Positions 61,508-64,000 of a stretch of 64,000 nt of DNA are shown here, one piece after another (position 1 is the stretch's first letter; each line of letters begins with the position of its first letter). The notes under the pieces were generated by a model that had not been told where the DNA came from, did no database searches, and worked only from the letters and a program-made list of their open reading frames with translations. Made by a program: the position numbers and the translations under genes. Source of the stretch: Lactobacillus ultunensis DSM 16047 (GTDB lineage: Bacteria > Bacillota > Bacilli > Lactobacillales > Lactobacillaceae); assembly GCF_001436305.1 (NCBI RefSeq), contig NZ_AZFO01000003.1, positions 47,656 to 111,655 on the forward strand, written 5' to 3'.

Positions 61508-61545
61508 GAAAGCGTCTGATGAAAGATCAGGCGCTTCATTGTTTT
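61508..61545 (+). terminator. Terminator after pbuX
   Basis: AAGCGTCTGAT / ATCAGGCGCTT stem (one G-U); T tract interrupted. Confidence 0.6.
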
Positions 61546-61610
61546 CCCCTTAATTCAAAACTTCTCTATAATAGTAGATGTACAAGCTAATTTACAACAG
61601 TGAGGGAAAA

Positions 61611-62435
61611 ATGCCTAACCAATATCATAATTTAAGCAATCAAAATATTGAAAGCCATATCCTTTTTTATGGTGAACAAAAATGCCAACCAGACGAGTAT
61701 TTTGAAGGCAATAATTTACGTAAAAACGACGTTTTATACTACGTTATAGCTGGGAAAGGTACTTTTACATCAAGTGGCCACCATGTAGTTAAATTAACAC
61801 AAGGCGACCTATTTTATGTACCTCGTAGTCAGACTTGCTACTTTCAGGCAGACCATAATGAACCCTGGCAATATTTTTGGATTGGTTTAGCAGGCAGTGG
61901 TACTAGCCAAATGCTTAAATCTTCCAATTTGCCTAACAAAAATTTTCTGCGACAAATTCAGAATACCAAGTTCTTCGCAACGCTGAAAAAAATCTATGAT
62001 ATTTTGAATAAAAAGAATTCCCTACTCAATAATATTCAAATTGCCTCACTTACTTACCAGCTCTTTTATCATCTTATCAGTGAATTTCCGAATCATCCTC
62101 CTGTTCGTAAAGCTCCTAAAATTGATCAATATCAGATTGCTATTAATTATCTAAATAAGAATTACACCGATCCAACTTGCAATATCGTAGAATTATGCAA
62201 TCGTCTTGGAGTTTCTCGTAGCTTTTTATACGCTCTATTTAGGAAGAACACCAAAATTTCACCACAAAAATACCTAATGAAATTGCGTATGGAAGCCGCT
62301 AAGAAAGAATTAACTAATACAACGCATAATCTAAAGGAGGTTGCTAAAAAAGTCGGCTATGGTGATGAATTCACCTTTTCCAAGGCTTTTAAACGTTATA
62401 GTGGCGTCAGCCCCAACGTATTTCGTGGAAATTAA
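61611..62435 (+). CDS. AraC family regulator
   Basis: 274 aa. N-terminal cupin-like sugar domain (GKGTFTSSGHHVVKLTQGDLFYVP), C-terminal double helix-turn-helix (NIVELCNRLGVSRSFLYALFR and KKVGYGDEFTFSKAFKRYSG). Start ATG at 61611 behind GTGAGGG. TATAAT at about 61570. Target unknown; no sugar operon is adjacent in the window. Confidence 0.88.
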   Translation: MPNQYHNLSNQNIESHILFYGEQKCQPDEYFEGNNLRKNDVLYYVIAGKGTFTSSGHHVVKLTQGDLFYVPRSQTCYFQADHNEPWQYFWIGLAGSGTSQMLKSSNLPNKNFLRQIQNTKFFATLKKIYDILNKKNSLLNNIQIASLTYQLFYHLISEFPNHPPVRKAPKIDQYQIAINYLNKNYTDPTCNIVELCNRLGVSRSFLYALFRKNTKISPQKYLMKLRMEAAKKELTNTTHNLKEVAKKVGYGDEFTFSKAFKRYSGVSPNVFRGN

Positions 62436-62495
62436 CGCTTTTTTTGCATACAATATTAATTGTAGGAAAAAATAATATAGCAAAGGAATGATCCA

Positions 62496-63920
62496 ATGAA
62501 ACAAACAGAATGTACTACTATCTTAGTAGGTAAAAAAGCAACTATCGACGGCTCAACTATGATTGCTCGTAGTGAAGACGGCGGTAGAGTCATTATCCCT
62601 GAAGGCTTCAAGGCTGTTAACCCAGAAGACCAACCTAAGCATTACACTAGCGTTATCAGCAAGCAAAAGATTGATGATGAAGACTTAGCTGAGACCCCAC
62701 TTCGTTATACTTCAGCTCCTGATGTTTCTGGTAAAAACGGCATCTGGGGCGCTGCTGGTATTAATGCCGACAATGTAGCAATGACTGCTACCGAAACCAT
62801 TACTACTAATTCACGTATTCAAGGTGTCGATCCAATTCTTGATCCATCTAAGGGTGGTCTTGGTGAAGAAGACTTTGTTACTTTGACTCTTCCTTACCTT
62901 CACTCAGCTTTTGATGGAGTTAAGCGTGTAGGTTACTTAGTTGAAAAGTACGGTACTTATGAAATGAACGGCATGGCATTTTCAGACAAGGACACCATCT
63001 GGTACTTAGAAACCATCGGTGGTCACCACTGGATTGCACGTCGTATTCCTGATGATGCCTATGTTATCGCACCAAACCGTTTAAATATCGACAACTTTGA
63101 CTTCGAAGACACTGACAACTTTGCAGCTTCAAGCGACTTGAAGGACTTAATTGCAGAATATCACTTGAACCCTGACCGTGAAGGCTACAATATGCGCCAC
63201 ATCTTTGGTTCATCAACTATCAAGGATGCTCACTACAACAACCCACGTGCTTGGTACATTCACAACTACTTCGATCCAGACTTTGGCGGCACTCCTGCTG
63301 ACCAAGATCAACCATTCATCTGCCACGCAAACCGTTTGATCTCAATTGAAGATATTAAATGGGCTGAAAGCTCACACTACCAAGATACTCCATACGATGC
63401 ATATGGTGATCAAGGTACTCCTGAACAAAAGAAGACTTTCCGTCCAATCGGTATCAACAGAAACTTCGAAACTCACATTTTACAAATTAGAAACGATGTT
63501 CCTGCAGAAATCGCTGGCGTACAATGGTTAGCATTCGGTCCTAACACATTCAATTCAATGGTGCCATTCTACACTAACGTTACTACCACTCCAGAGAGCT
63601 TCCAAACTACCCCTAAGTTCAACTTGAACAAGATTTTCTGGCTTAACAAGTTAACTGCTCAACTCGGTGACACTAATTACCGTGTATATGGTGAACTTGA
63701 AGATGCCTTTGAACAAAAGAGCTTAGCAGAATGTCACAAGATTCAACATGACACTGACAAAGAAGTTAAAGATCTTACTGGTAAAGAATTGCAAGACAAG
63801 CTAATTGCAGCTAACCAAAAGATGGCTGATACTGTTTACAACAATACTATCGAACTTCTTGGTCAAATGGTTGACGAAGGTCACGGCTTGATGACTTTGA
63901 AATATGACTTGCTTGACTAA
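62496..63920 (+). CDS. pepD: C69 family dipeptidase PepD
   Basis: 474 aa. Ntn-hydrolase fold with the nucleophile Cys6 in MKQTECTTILVGKKAT and SEDGG. Lactobacilli use this enzyme to split dipeptides from milk and gut peptides. Cytosolic, ribosome binding site AAAGGA. Codon use strongly biased to preferred codons, so probably highly expressed. Own terminator. Confidence 0.95.
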   Translation: MKQTECTTILVGKKATIDGSTMIARSEDGGRVIIPEGFKAVNPEDQPKHYTSVISKQKIDDEDLAETPLRYTSAPDVSGKNGIWGAAGINADNVAMTATETITTNSRIQGVDPILDPSKGGLGEEDFVTLTLPYLHSAFDGVKRVGYLVEKYGTYEMNGMAFSDKDTIWYLETIGGHHWIARRIPDDAYVIAPNRLNIDNFDFEDTDNFAASSDLKDLIAEYHLNPDREGYNMRHIFGSSTIKDAHYNNPRAWYIHNYFDPDFGGTPADQDQPFICHANRLISIEDIKWAESSHYQDTPYDAYGDQGTPEQKKTFRPIGINRNFETHILQIRNDVPAEIAGVQWLAFGPNTFNSMVPFYTNVTTTPESFQTTPKFNLNKIFWLNKLTAQLGDTNYRVYGELEDAFEQKSLAECHKIQHDTDKEVKDLTGKELQDKLIAANQKMADTVYNNTIELLGQMVDEGHGLMTLKYDLLD

Positions 63921-63939
63921 TTAACTATCTAAGATAGCA

Positions 63940-63973
63940 AAAATCACATGGTAACTTTGCCATGTGATTTTTT
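63940..63973 (+). terminator. Terminator after pepD
   Basis: AAAATCACATGG / CCATGTGATTTT stem, loop of 7, six T. Confidence 0.85.
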
Positions 63974-64000
63974 CATGCATAAAACATTCTAAGCTAAATA

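Overview
The window looks like chromosome of a Lactobacillus of the acidophilus group, most likely the L. gasseri / L. johnsonii cluster. This is inferred from the A+T-rich sequence, the gene order rpoC-rpoB-clpC ... lysS-dus-hslO-ftsH-tilS-S1-divIC-rqcP-mfd-pth-ldh, the L-lactate dehydrogenase, the C69 dipeptidase and the many TTG starts behind strong GGAGG ribosome binding sites. No species was confirmed by a search.

Region by region. (1) 1-7600: rpoC (5' end only), rpoB, clpC, a free-methionine-sulfoxide reductase and three tRNA genes (Pro-CGG and two identical Gly-GCC), all on the minus strand. (2) 7600-9086: a frameshifted TetR gene, then about 600 bp with no ORF but a dense series of hairpins ending in a plus-strand terminator. 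This is a candidate large structured RNA. (3) 9087-29540: housekeeping genes for tRNA charging and modification, proteostasis, cell division, DNA repair, lactate fermentation, cell wall precursors, a DEAD-box helicase and ribosomal protein L31. (4) 29600-37450: carbohydrate use. A LacI regulator, an orphan PTS EIIC, a DUF3284 protein and a GH36 alpha-galactosidase form one operon with an operator and a cre site. A GH13 alpha-1,6-glucosidase and a HAD phosphatase lie beside it. (5) 37450-44020: amino acid permease, glyA, a candidate small RNA, a GNAT/RelE-like gene pair, hypothetical genes and a PPK2 kinase. (6) 44000-57500: an accessory zone rich in regulators, DHA2 exporters, toxins and relics. 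It holds two complete copies and one 62-bp relic of a tiny holin-like type I toxin, a Doc/AbrB type II module, an XRE membrane regulator, a B3/B4 protein behind an attenuator-like leader, a frameshifted alcohol dehydrogenase with fragments of a second copy of its locus, and yjdF behind a possible riboswitch. (7) 57600-64000: guaA, a guanine-class purine riboswitch with PurBoxes controlling xpt-pbuX, an AraC regulator and a C69 dipeptidase.

How it works together: most of the window is core metabolism transcribed on the minus strand. The unusual content is RNA-based and small: the 8.3-8.9 kb structured region, the duplicated toxin/antisense-RNA modules at 47.5 and 49.8 kb with a relic fused into the 5' end of ogt, the short RNA candidate at 40.8 kb, and the B3/B4 leader. 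All coordinates and motif statements come from reading the sequence. Family assignments rest on remembered family features, not on searches.
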